A stretch of DNA of 64,000 nucleotides from a bacterium (GTDB lineage Bacteria > Pseudomonadota > Alphaproteobacteria > Acetobacterales > Acetobacteraceae). This document shows, one piece after another, positions 8,354 to 16,168 of this stretch. The stretch lies in assembly GCA_026224825.1 (NCBI GenBank), contig JAMFRO010000005.1, positions 17,051 to 81,050 of the forward strand, given 5' to 3'. Position 1 is the stretch's first letter. Each line of letters starts with the position of its first letter. The translations under genes were made by a program, and so were the position numbers. The notes under the pieces are model-generated. The model made no database searches, was not told the DNA's origin, and worked only from the letters and a program-made list of their open reading frames with translations.

Positions 8354-9166
8354 ATGTCCTTCATCGCCAGTAATATCACGCCGCGCGTCGGCACCAGCAT
8401 CACGACGGATCACGCCACGCTGGCAGGCGGGACAAAGGCCGCCGAAATCCGTGAGCTGCTCGAACAACGCGGGATTCTGCTGTTTCCCAAAATCGAGTTG
8501 AGCGACGAAGAGCAACTCGGTTTTTCCCGCACTTTGGGTGCACTCGTGGAGCAAGGCGACAAAGGCCTGTACAAGGTCACGCTGGATTCCAAGATCACGC
8601 CCACCGCGGAATATCTGCGCGGCACGGTGCTCTGGCATTTCGATGGCTTCAGCGACGACGTACCGGCCCGCGCGTCCATCCTCACCGCGCGCAAAACCTC
8701 GCCCATCGGCGGCCAGACGGAATTCGCCAATACCTATGCCGCCTATGACGACCTGCCAGAGGCGCGCAAGCAGGCGCTGAGCGGGCTACGCGTGGTACAC
8801 ACCATGGCCGCAACCCAGCGCGATGTGTTCCAGAACGCGCCTGCGGAAATGCAAAAAATCTGGGCCAGCTTTCCGCCTAAAACCCAACCGCTGGTATGGA
8901 CACATCGTTCCGGTCGCAAATCACTGCTGCTCGGCTCCAGCGCGGATTGGATCAAGGGCATGGACAAGGCCGAAGGCCAGGCGCTGATTGCTGAATTGCA
9001 GACCTGGACCACCCAGCCGGCGTTTGTGTACCGGCATGAATGGACAATCGGCGATATGGTGATCTGGGACAACACCGGCGTGCTGCACCGGGTAGAAGCC
9101 TACCCAGACGACAGCGGCCGCATGATGCACCGCACGACATTGGTAGGCGAAGAGCCCATTATGTAA
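8354..9166 (+). CDS. TauD/TfdA-family Fe(II)/2-oxoglutarate dioxygenase
   Basis: A 270-residue non-haem iron dioxygenase. The iron triad is visible: WHFDG gives His95 and Asp97, and the distal His is His245 in GVLHRVEAYP, followed by an Arg-containing segment MMHRTTLVG that usually binds 2-oxoglutarate. The fold begins with a short N-terminal beta region and GILLFPKI. Members hydroxylate or cleave small organic molecules (taurine, chlorophenoxyacetate, alkyl sulfates and others). The ATG is preceded by CAGGAAACACCC. The 3' end overlaps the convergent SDR by eight bases. Presence in an island that also has a sulfotransferase leaves alkyl sulfate metabolism as one option, but nothing in the sequence fixes the substrate. 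Confidence 0.85.
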   Translation: MSFIASNITPRVGTSITTDHATLAGGTKAAEIRELLEQRGILLFPKIELSDEEQLGFSRTLGALVEQGDKGLYKVTLDSKITPTAEYLRGTVLWHFDGFSDDVPARASILTARKTSPIGGQTEFANTYAAYDDLPEARKQALSGLRVVHTMAATQRDVFQNAPAEMQKIWASFPPKTQPLVWTHRSGRKSLLLGSSADWIKGMDKAEGQALIAELQTWTTQPAFVYRHEWTIGDMVIWDNTGVLHRVEAYPDDSGRMMHRTTLVGEEPIM

Positions 9167-10025
9167 GTTTGGCGAGTATCTCCTCACTCGCATCCCACAA
9201 CCGCCGCGCCGCAGCATCATCCAACGCTTGAGGTGCTGCGGCAACCTCCTGCATATCATGAAAATACCGGCCCGGATCACGCCCTGTTTCCGCGGCGGTG
9301 GCAAGCCAGACAAGTGTACGGGCCGGCTCATCGGGCGATGTCATCGCCATGGCCCCCATGTAATCCTGCATAGCCTGATCGCCATGGCTGGCGAAATTGC
9401 TTTTGATGCGGCCGGGATGCATCACCTGCGCGATAATACCATCGGCAGCACCACGCCGCGCCAGCTCACGCGTGAACAGAATATTCGCAAGCTTGGCCTG
9501 GCAATAAGCCCCGCCTGTGGTGAAATTGCCGAACATGTTGAGGTCATCCCAGTTCATGCCGGAGGACATTTCATGCCCCGAGGACGACACGGCGATAACC
9601 CGTGCACTGCCCACAGCAGCCGCTGTCGCCTTCAACAACGGCAGCAGCTCACGCGTAAGCAGAAACGGCGCGAGATGATTCGCGGCAAAAGTCGCCTCCA
9701 GATTTTCGCTCGTGGTGTACAATTTGTCGCGCACGCCGCCGGCATTGTTGATCAGCACATCCAGCCGCGTGGTGCGCTGCGCGATCTCTGCTGCGACACG
9801 CGCAACGTCTTTCATCTCCGTGAAATCGCCGCGCAGGAACTCCACCTTTGCCCCGGCTGCGGCGGAAGCACGGATTTCCTCCTCCGCGGCGGCGCAACGC
9901 CCGGCATCCCGCCCCACGCCGATGACATGCCAGCCGGCCTGCGCCAGCATGCGCGCGGTGGATTTGCCGATGCCGGCGCTGGCCCCGGTTACAACGGCGA
10001 CTTGCTGGTCCTGTACACTATTCAT
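9159..10025 (-). CDS. SDR oxidoreductase (retinol-dehydrogenase-like)
   Basis: A 288-residue SDR. It has TGASAGIG in the cofactor loop, NNAGGVR after the fourth strand, an active-site Ser (SSSGHEM) and Tyr-Lys pair (YCQAKLAN). The length and the YxxAK-type active site are like the retinol dehydrogenase/WW-domain oxidoreductase branch that oxidises hydrophobic alcohols. ATG 10025 is preceded by GGGAGAGA; the frame continues to 10061 but without a ribosome site. Its promoter region contains a GGTACC-type double box like that before the LuxE-like gene, so it may belong to the same TetR regulon. Confidence 0.83.
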   Translation of the reverse strand: MNSVQDQQVAVVTGASAGIGKSTARMLAQAGWHVIGVGRDAGRCAAAEEEIRASAAAGAKVEFLRGDFTEMKDVARVAAEIAQRTTRLDVLINNAGGVRDKLYTTSENLEATFAANHLAPFLLTRELLPLLKATAAAVGSARVIAVSSSGHEMSSGMNWDDLNMFGNFTTGGAYCQAKLANILFTRELARRGAADGIIAQVMHPGRIKSNFASHGDQAMQDYMGAMAMTSPDEPARTLVWLATAAETGRDPGRYFHDMQEVAAAPQALDDAAARRLWDASEEILAKLT

Positions 10026-10051
10026 CCGCTCTCTCCCTGCCGCACCGTTAA

Positions 10052-10069
10052 AGGTACCCACCAGTACCT
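10052..10069. promoter_or_regulatory. Candidate TetR operator upstream of the SDR
   Basis: AGGTACCCACCAGTACCT is an imperfect inverted repeat 27 bases upstream of the SDR ATG. It shares the 8-mer ACCAGTAC with the reverse complement of the box at 5424-5434. Together they suggest one regulator controls both transcription units. Confidence 0.45.
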
Positions 10070-10089
10070 ATAACCGTGCGGGGCGCTGG

Positions 10090-10470
10090 TCAATCCGGCG
10101 GGCCGAAGCTGGAAACCAGCACCTTATTGCCATCGAGATCCCGAAAATAGGCGCCATAAAAACCATTGGGATCGGGCCCGCGCACACCCGGAGGCCCCTC
10201 GCAGGTGCCGCCCAGTTCCAGCGCCTTGGCATGCACGGCATTTACCGTGGCACGGTTTTTCGCGCCGAACCCCACTTGCGTGCCGTTGCCAACAGTGGCC
10301 TCGCCCGCAAAAGGTTTGCCCACGAGAAACATGCCCCCTTCGGCGCCTTTATAAGCCACGACCTCAGGCCGCTCGAAGGCGCGCCTGGCGCCAAGCAATG
10401 CGGCGATTTCGTCGTAAAATAGTTTGGCACGTTCGATATCGCGCGTACCGTAGCGAGCAACACTCAGCAT
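10090..10470 (-). CDS. VOC-family (glyoxalase/dioxygenase fold) protein
   Basis: A 126-residue single vicinal-oxygen-chelate protein. The start is the ATG at 10470, preceded by a strong GGAGG; the frame is open further upstream but only as the shadow of the neighbouring gene. The beginning VARYGTRDIERAKLFYDEI and the end GFYGAYFRDLDGNKVLVSSF are characteristic, with a VGFGAKNRATVNAVHAKA helix between. Such small VOC proteins include glyoxalase-like and fosfomycin-resistance-like enzymes as well as proteins of unknown role. The first gene downstream of the sugar-isomerase-like gene on this strand, with a 26-base gap, so it may be the last cistron of the operon that starts near 13637. Confidence 0.8.
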   Translation of the reverse strand: MLSVARYGTRDIERAKLFYDEIAALLGARRAFERPEVVAYKGAEGGMFLVGKPFAGEATVGNGTQVGFGAKNRATVNAVHAKALELGGTCEGPPGVRGPDPNGFYGAYFRDLDGNKVLVSSFGPPD

Positions 10471-10496
10471 GGTTTCCTCCAAGGTTTGCCTATATC

Positions 10497-11300
10497 CTAC
10501 AGCAATGCCCGCGCGGCGTCGACCGCCGGCTGCAGGCGCTGGCGCGGCGAAATCCCGGCCTGCGCCTGCGCCAGCATCGGCACTTCCAGCCCTATGGGAA
10601 TGTCCGGCGGAAGTGCGGCGATAAAGCCCGCGAGCGGCAGATCGCCCTGCCCCGGCACCAACCGCCCGAACATGGCTTCGCGCATATAATCCGGCTCTAT
10701 AGCCGGCATCGGCACATCGCAAAGCTGGGCATAGCCGATGAGCTTCGGGTCCAGCGCCTGCAACTCTTCCACGCTACCGCCGGAACGAAACACATGCATC
10801 GAATCCAGCAGCAGGCGGAAATTCGGCCGGTTTACATGATGCACGATGGCAAGTGCAGCGGCCAGCGTCCCGGCGGCACTCGCCGGCACCAGCTCGATGC
10901 TCGCGATAATGCCGTGCTGGCCTGCAAGTTCGGCAAGTACGGCACATTGGTCAGCGGTGCGGTTCACATCCGGCTCCATGCTGGCGGTATTAACGCAGCC
11001 CGCCCCCAACTCAGCCAGAATTTCCAAATCCGCGGCGTAATCCGCCATTTCCACGCCAGGGCGAATGATCAACCCCTCACCCAGCGCGATGGAAACACCA
11101 CGGTCCCGCATCACTTCGCTCAACCGCCGCCGCAAAGCCGGATCATCGCGCAAAGACCACGGCGCATAGCCATGCGGGTTGAACGGCAATTGCGTCAGCC
11201 CGGTGGAAATATAGGCACAGCCAAGATCCGCCGCCAGCGCCACATGCTCGACAGGATTCATGCCGAACACGCTCAATAATTCAATGCCAAACCGGCTCAT
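10497..11300 (-). CDS. Sugar phosphate isomerase/epimerase-like TIM barrel
   Basis: A 267-residue protein of the xylose-isomerase-like TIM-barrel superfamily (AP-endonuclease-2 type). Metal-binding segments are visible: ASIELVPAS, LLLDSMHVFRSGG, YAQLCDVPM and IGLEVPM. Members include hydroxypyruvate isomerase, myo-inosose dehydratase and dehydroshikimate dehydratase; the exact reaction here is not recognisable. Its ATG overlaps the stop of the upstream zinc dehydrogenase (ATGA at 11297-11300), which places both enzymes in one operon, likely acting on consecutive intermediates. Confidence 0.8.
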   Translation of the reverse strand: MSRFGIELLSVFGMNPVEHVALAADLGCAYISTGLTQLPFNPHGYAPWSLRDDPALRRRLSEVMRDRGVSIALGEGLIIRPGVEMADYAADLEILAELGAGCVNTASMEPDVNRTADQCAVLAELAGQHGIIASIELVPASAAGTLAAALAIVHHVNRPNFRLLLDSMHVFRSGGSVEELQALDPKLIGYAQLCDVPMPAIEPDYMREAMFGRLVPGQGDLPLAGFIAALPPDIPIGLEVPMLAQAQAGISPRQRLQPAVDAARALL

Positions 11301-12331
11301 AATCTGCGCGGGTCCACAACATTGCGCACCGGCGCCAGCGGGCCGGACATCTGCGCCATCGCCTCCGCCACACCACTCAGCCCGATGCGCTCACCCAGCC
11401 AACTGCGCACATCAACCCGCCCCTCGGCAATCGAACGTAACGCCAACTCCATATCCTGCGCCTCCTCACCACCGGCGAAATGCACCGTGAGCCGCTTGTT
11501 CTGCGCCGCAAACACATAGAGCTGCTCAGGCTCCATGCAATAACCACCCATCACGATGCGCGCCTCGAATGCGGCGGCGGAAATGATCTGCTGCAGCAGC
11601 CCCGGCAGGCCGACGCATTCAAAAATCAAATTCACCTGCCGGTTGCCCAAATCCGGAATCGGCTGATAGGGCGAAATCTCACGCGGGTCGATGGCGATGT
11701 CCGCACCCATGCGCAACGCCAGCTCCCGCCGGTGAGCGTGAAAATCCGCCGCCACGATCGGCGCAATGCCCATCAGCTTCAACCCCGCGATCACACCCAG
11801 CCCGATGGCACCGCAGCCCACCACCAGCGCCACATCCTCCCGGGTCGGCTTGCCACGGCGCGCATGTTCCAGCCCCACCGCCAGCGGCTCGGTCATCGCC
11901 GCCAGATCGTCATCGAGATCCGCCGGTACCTCCATCAAAAAATTCTCATCCAGCAGCATCAGCTCACCAAAACCGCCAGGGCAATCATGGCTGAAGCCGA
12001 TAACCGCATGCGCGCCGGATTGCCGCATAATCGGCACGGACGTCACCCTGCGCCCCGGCTTCACGGTACGCTTGCTGCCCGGGCCGTAATCCAGCACCTC
12101 GCCAACATATTCGTGCCCCGGAACAAATGGCCGGCTCATATCCAGGCTGGCATAGGCCCCGCCATGTTTGCGCGAGAGGTCGATAACATTCTGCCCCGAT
12201 TTGAGAAAATGCTGCTCGGAAGCGCACATGCCACAGCTATGCGTGCGCACCAGCGCCTGGCCCAGCCCCGGCACCGGCTCCGGCATCTCCCCAACACAGA
12301 CCAGCCCATTTTGAATATAGGCGGCTTTCAT
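11297..12331 (-). CDS. Zinc-binding medium-chain alcohol dehydrogenase
   Basis: A 344-residue MDR-family dehydrogenase. The catalytic zinc segment HSCGMCASEQHF and the PGHEYVGEVLDYG block are at the N-terminus, and the Rossmann motif GCGAIGLGV is in the middle. The structural-zinc four-Cys lobe is not evident, which is common in non-classical members. It resembles the threonine/sorbitol-type dehydrogenases of proteobacterial catabolic clusters. The ATG at 12331 overlaps the stop of the SnoaL-like gene by four bases, and its own stop overlaps the TIM-barrel gene, so five genes from 13637 down to 10090 probably form one operon. Substrate unknown. Confidence 0.85.
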   Translation of the reverse strand: MKAAYIQNGLVCVGEMPEPVPGLGQALVRTHSCGMCASEQHFLKSGQNVIDLSRKHGGAYASLDMSRPFVPGHEYVGEVLDYGPGSKRTVKPGRRVTSVPIMRQSGAHAVIGFSHDCPGGFGELMLLDENFLMEVPADLDDDLAAMTEPLAVGLEHARRGKPTREDVALVVGCGAIGLGVIAGLKLMGIAPIVAADFHAHRRELALRMGADIAIDPREISPYQPIPDLGNRQVNLIFECVGLPGLLQQIISAAAFEARIVMGGYCMEPEQLYVFAAQNKRLTVHFAGGEEAQDMELALRSIAEGRVDVRSWLGERIGLSGVAEAMAQMSGPLAPVRNVVDPRRL

Positions 12332-12828
12332 GCCGTACGCCCCAGCACGCCATAGGATGGATCAGTATGGTCGCGTCTGCCAATCTCATGCTGCTCCATC
12401 ACCGCAACTTCGCGAACCTCATCGAAATCGCGAATGGCGATGCGTTTATCCAACGCCCAGCGCCCCTCGCGGCGCGACCAGCTATCGATATAACGCGACC
12501 ACACCATCATATGCAGTAATTTATCGCCGCGCTGCAGCCGGAGTGCTGCGGTGCAATAGCTCTCACTGCCCGCCGTATCGCCATCCAGCTCGATGAGAAT
12601 ATTCGAGATCTGATGCGAATGATGCAGCAGGCTGCTGTGATTTTGGCAGATCAGATCGATAACGCCTTTGCCCGCCCCCTGATAATAACCGCCGTAATCC
12701 GCAACACCATCCTCATGCCAGATGGAATGGCCGAGCGGAATATCGAGCCGGTCCACCGAACGGCAATAGCGATAGATATGGTCGGCAATGGCCTGGCGGG
12801 CCTGCAACTCACCCAATGACATGCTCAA
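12328..12828 (-). CDS. SnoaL-like / NTF2-fold protein (copy A)
   Basis: A 166-residue protein of the SnoaL_4 type, an NTF2-like cone fold also used by ring-hydroxylating dioxygenase beta subunits and by dehydratases or isomerases. The N-terminal helix RQAIADHIYRYCRSVDR and the later SHQISNILIELDGDTA, MVWSRYIDSWSRREGRW strands are diagnostic. A shorter start at 12822 is possible because the sequence begins Met-Ser-Met. It overlaps the upstream SDR by four bases. A paralogous SnoaL/SDR pair lies at 15617-17052, and both SnoaL proteins share a C-terminal TDPSY motif. Confidence 0.8.
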   Translation of the reverse strand: MSMSLGELQARQAIADHIYRYCRSVDRLDIPLGHSIWHEDGVADYGGYYQGAGKGVIDLICQNHSSLLHHSHQISNILIELDGDTAGSESYCTAALRLQRGDKLLHMMVWSRYIDSWSRREGRWALDKRIAIRDFDEVREVAVMEQHEIGRRDHTDPSYGVLGRTA

Positions 12829-13637
12829 CCCTCCTTCTTGCCGCCGAACACGGCTTTACTCGCCTGCGCGATCATGTTTACACGCTCGCGCCTTTGCGCC
12901 GCGGAGCTCGGCACATTGCCAATCTCATCATCCGCGAGCCACACATTATGCACCGGCCCATACGGCAGCCGCTCCAGCCCTGCCTTCGCCACAGCCTCAG
13001 GCGCCATCAAATTCGGCGGCGCCGCCAAGCCCTTTTTCGCCAGCAATTCATGCAGCGCCGGCGTATCCGTCGTGGTCATCACCAGGCTGAGTACATCCAC
13101 CCCATGCGGTGCCAGCTCGGCCCAAAGCCCCTCACTAAAACACAGCTCAAATGCTTTCGAGCCCGAATACACCGCCAGATTCGGACCGCTGCCATAACAT
13201 GCGCCGGAGCCGACCAGTATGATGCCGCCCCGCCCACGCGCCCGCATCGCCCGGCCGAAATAATGGCTGCAGCGCAGGCTGGTGAGCACATTCCGGTTCA
13301 CCAGATCAACCCAGGCCTCAACATCCTGATCGAGAAAAAACGAGCCATTGGGATCAGACCCGGCATTGCTGATATACAGCCCAACCTCACGCGCCCCCAC
13401 CACCTCGGCAATGCGCTCAGAAGCATCCGGCCCGGCCAGATCAATGGAAGCCGTAATGCATTCCACACCACTCTCCGCACGCAGCGTAGCCGCCAGCTCC
13501 AACAGCGGCGCCTCCCGCCGCGCGATAAGAATGCAATTCACCCCCGCCGCCGCAATCTGCCGGGCAAAGGCCCGGCCGGTTCCCTCAGACGCCCCGGCGA
13601 TCACCGCCCACGGGCCATATTTTTCAATAAAGCTCAC
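12825..13637 (-). CDS. SDR oxidoreductase (paired with SnoaL-like copy A)
   Basis: A 270-residue SDR with cofactor loop AGASEGTGRAFA and active site YSGSKAFE; the usual NNAG is replaced by SNAGSDP. I start it at GTG 13637, which has AGGAA about seven bases upstream; the frame extends to 13700 but that part has no good start. The C-terminal part is longer than in minimal SDRs and ends GGKKEG. It is the first gene of a co-directional set (SDR, SnoaL, zinc dehydrogenase, TIM barrel, VOC), and is divergent from a LysR regulator, a classic arrangement for LysR control of the neighbouring operon. Confidence 0.8.
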   Translation of the reverse strand: MSFIEKYGPWAVIAGASEGTGRAFARQIAAAGVNCILIARREAPLLELAATLRAESGVECITASIDLAGPDASERIAEVVGAREVGLYISNAGSDPNGSFFLDQDVEAWVDLVNRNVLTSLRCSHYFGRAMRARGRGGIILVGSGACYGSGPNLAVYSGSKAFELCFSEGLWAELAPHGVDVLSLVMTTTDTPALHELLAKKGLAAPPNLMAPEAVAKAGLERLPYGPVHNVWLADDEIGNVPSSAAQRRERVNMIAQASKAVFGGKKEG

Positions 13638-13753
13638 AATCCGTTCCTCGCCTTGCTCTTGTTCTGGCGGGTTTTTGATAGCGCAGCGGAAGCTATGCAT
13701 CTATTACAATTTTTAGCATCACGATATAACAAAACTGTATAGGAGGTGCGGCG

Positions 13754-14674
13754 TTGGACGTCAGGCGGCTAGGCTATTTCATGCGCATCGCGGAGGACGG
13801 CTCGCTCACCAAAGCCTCCGCCGTGCTGCGCATCGCCCAGCCGGCGCTGAGCCGGCAGATGCGGCTGCTGGAGGAAGAACTCGGCGTGGCGCTGTTCAGC
13901 CGCACCGCGCGCGGCATGCGGCTAACCGAGGAGGGGGCGGTACTGCGCGCCTCGGTGGCAGGCCCCTTACGCGAGCTGGAGCTGGCGCTGCAGAACATCA
14001 AATCCTTCCCCTTCGCCGCGGAGGCCAATATCGCCATCGGCCTGCCCACCGGGCTGGCGGACAGGCTGGCCACACCCATGGCCCTGCGCATCGATCAGGC
14101 GTTTCCCAGCATAAAATTGCGCATCGTCGAAGGCATCAACGGCAGTCTCATCGACTGGCTCAGCCGCGGCGTGGTGGATTTCGTGCTCGTGGAGGAGGAG
14201 CCGCACCACGACCAATTGCAAGTACAAAAGCTCGCTTCCTTACCGCTGGTACTGGTGGGCAGCACGGCCAGCCCTCTACCGCGCGCAAAACCCATCGCCT
14301 TCGCCGAAGCCGCAAAACTGCCGCTGGTGCTGCCCTCGCATCACCTGGGCCTGCGCGCCGTCATCAACGATGCCGCAATATGGGCTCAGGTAAAACTCAA
14401 CATCCGCATGGAAGCGGATTCCGCCCGGCTGACAAAAGACCTGCTCCGCGACGGCATGGGCTACGCCCTCATGCCCGCATGCTATTGCCAGGAGGAGATC
14501 GATGCCGGCCGGCTGCAAAGCTGGCCGCTCATCGGCCCCTCACTTAGTATCGACCCCTCACTTAGTATCGACATCGTCATCGCCTCACGCAAAAACAGCC
14601 AGCTCACAGGCCCGCGTGTGCGGGCGCTGGAGGGGCTGATCTCACGCATCGCCGTCGAGCTGCTTCAACCCTGA
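13754..14674 (+). CDS. LysR-family transcriptional regulator
   Basis: A 306-residue LysR regulator. The winged HTH is at the N-terminus (AVLRIAQPALSRQMRLLEEELG), followed by the periplasmic-binding-like effector domain. The start is a TTG at 13754, supported by an exact AGGAGGTG at 13741-13748. It faces away from the SDR/SnoaL/dehydrogenase operon with about 115 bases between, so that operon is its probable target. Near the C-terminus an 18-bp unit is duplicated in tandem (14536-14571), which repeats six residues (PSLSID twice) inside the effector domain. The 3' end overlaps the convergent SDR by ten bases. Confidence 0.87.
   Translation: MDVRRLGYFMRIAEDGSLTKASAVLRIAQPALSRQMRLLEEELGVALFSRTARGMRLTEEGAVLRASVAGPLRELELALQNIKSFPFAAEANIAIGLPTGLADRLATPMALRIDQAFPSIKLRIVEGINGSLIDWLSRGVVDFVLVEEEPHHDQLQVQKLASLPLVLVGSTASPLPRAKPIAFAEAAKLPLVLPSHHLGLRAVINDAAIWAQVKLNIRMEADSARLTKDLLRDGMGYALMPACYCQEEIDAGRLQSWPLIGPSLSIDPSLSIDIVIASRKNSQLTGPRVRALEGLISRIAVELLQP
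14536..14571 (+). repeat. In-frame 18-bp tandem duplication inside the LysR gene
   Basis: The unit CCCCTCACTTAGTATCGA occurs twice without interruption and encodes PSLSID twice. Identity is perfect, which points to a recent slippage event. Confidence 0.9.
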
Positions 14675-15585
14675 GTGCCAGCCTTGGCGATCTCGCAAGA
14701 GCGCTTGATATGCTCGATATGCGCATGCTCGGCCGGATGCAGCGACCACACATGGCTCTGGTCACGGATCGCATCGATCTCCCCCGCCACATCATCGATG
14801 TTCCACTCAGGCCGGAACACGCCCTCGGTCTCCTCGACATACATACGCGACACCCGGCCGGCGATGGAGGCCAACATCTCCCCCGTCACCGTGCAGGATT
14901 CATGCGCCAGCCAGCCCACCACGGGCGCCACCAGCTCCGGCCCCATCGGCGGGTAGAAGGAGGTATCCAGCCCATCGGCCATGCGCGTCAGCGCCCCCGG
15001 CACAATGGCGTTGCATTTCACATTATGCTCCGCACCTTCAATAGCGGCGACATTATTGAGCCCGATCATCCCAGCCTTGGACATCGCGTAATTCACCGTG
15101 TTCTTGCCGCCGTACAGCCCGCCGATGGAGGAGGTAAGCACGATGCGCCCATAACCCGCCTTGCACATCAGCTCAAAGGCCGGGCGCACGACGTTGAACG
15201 CCCCCAGAAAATGCACATCCACCACAGCGCGGAAATCCTCATGGCTCACCGAGGCGAGCCCGCCATAGCGGACATTGCCGGCATTCTGAATGAGGATGTC
15301 GATGCGCCCGTAAGTGTCGATCGCCGTCTGGATGATCGCCGCCCCGCCTTCAGGCGTTGCCACGGAGTCCAGGTTGGCCACAGCCTCGCCGCCCGCCGCC
15401 AGTATCTCACGCACCACCTCGGCAGCCGGGCCGGTATCGGCATCGCCCCCAGCCACACTGGCGCCGGGGTCGTTCACCACGATTTTGGCACCCTTGGAAG
15501 CCAGCAGCAGCGCATAGGCGCGGCCCAAGCCACGGCCCGCACCGGTGATCACGGCCACGCGGCCATCGAATCTGCGTTCTGTCAC
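14665..15585 (-). CDS. SDR, multifunctional-enzyme-2-like (3R)-hydroxyacyl-CoA dehydrogenase type
   Basis: A 306-residue SDR. It begins FDGRVAVITGAGRGLGRAYA and continues GAKIVVNDPG, a signature of the peroxisomal MFE-2 / 17-beta-HSD4 branch that oxidises (3R)-hydroxyacyl-CoA. The active site is SSIGGLYGGKNTVNYAMSKAG. The C-terminal 60 residues (ending in a SLHPAEHAHIEHI stretch) are an extension typical of this branch. Beta-oxidation of a side chain would fit an island that degrades a terpenoid, steroid or long-chain compound, but that is inference. It lies 31 bases downstream of the SnoaL-like copy B on the same strand and overlaps the LysR 3' end by ten bases. Confidence 0.82.
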   Translation of the reverse strand: MTERRFDGRVAVITGAGRGLGRAYALLLASKGAKIVVNDPGASVAGGDADTGPAAEVVREILAAGGEAVANLDSVATPEGGAAIIQTAIDTYGRIDILIQNAGNVRYGGLASVSHEDFRAVVDVHFLGAFNVVRPAFELMCKAGYGRIVLTSSIGGLYGGKNTVNYAMSKAGMIGLNNVAAIEGAEHNVKCNAIVPGALTRMADGLDTSFYPPMGPELVAPVVGWLAHESCTVTGEMLASIAGRVSRMYVEETEGVFRPEWNIDDVAGEIDAIRDQSHVWSLHPAEHAHIEHIKRSCEIAKAGTQG

Positions 15586-15616
15586 GAGTTGCGTCCTTTC
15601 CCTGTTATTCTGCTGC

Positions 15617-16168
15617 TCAGCTAGAGGGAATCTGCTTCTCCCGCAAATTGGTCAGCGGCCGGCGGTAGGAGGGGTCAGTCTTGTCGCGCGCGGGCGCGCC
15701 ATTGCCGAAAATATCCGGCACATCGGCAAAGGGAATCCCCATGCTCGGCACCATGCCTGACCATTCTATCGCATTGGTCCGCAGCGCAATCTTCCACACC
15801 CCATCGCGCCGTTCCAGCCGGTCGATATAGCGCCCGCCCGCAATCCAGTTGCTATCATCGCGGTTGCGGCCGACGAACAGGTAATAGGTCTCGGTATGCG
15901 CCGTATCGCCATCAAGCTCGATGCTGACATTGAGCAGATTATGATGCGTCGCAATCTGCCCCGCCTCATGCATCGGCCGCGCCCAGTCATAGCAATCCGC
16001 CGGGCTGCCCACGAAAGGCCCGGCCGCCATGGTCGCATCCGCGTGGAAGGCCGAGAGAAAAACCTCCCGGTCAAACCGGTCCATGCCACGGCTGAACCGG
16101 CCCAGGCATTCGGTGATATCCTGCTTGTCCAGCAGTTGCTCCAGCCGGGCCTGGCGTTGCGCGTCCAT
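15617..16168 (-). CDS. SnoaL-like / NTF2-fold protein (copy B)
   Basis: A 183-residue SnoaL_4-type protein paralogous to the copy at 12328-12828. It shares the central strand NVSIELDGDTAHTE with copy A (NILIELDGDTAGSE), the following RYIDRLERRDGVW (RYIDSWSRREGRW in copy A) and the C-terminal TDPSY. The family contains dehydratases, isomerases and cyclases and the beta subunit of ring-hydroxylating oxygenases. Catalytic residues cannot be assigned. Its ATG overlaps the stop of the upstream SDR as TAATG, mirroring copy A. Confidence 0.78.
   Translation of the reverse strand: MDAQRQARLEQLLDKQDITECLGRFSRGMDRFDREVFLSAFHADATMAAGPFVGSPADCYDWARPMHEAGQIATHHNLLNVSIELDGDTAHTETYYLFVGRNRDDSNWIAGGRYIDRLERRDGVWKIALRTNAIEWSGMVPSMGIPFADVPDIFGNGAPARDKTDPSYRRPLTNLREKQIPSS

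Noticed and set aside
11480..12355. Plus-strand frame of 291 codons opposite the zinc dehydrogenase
   Set aside because: Arg/His/Pro-rich shadow without motifs; the minus-strand dehydrogenase is unambiguous.
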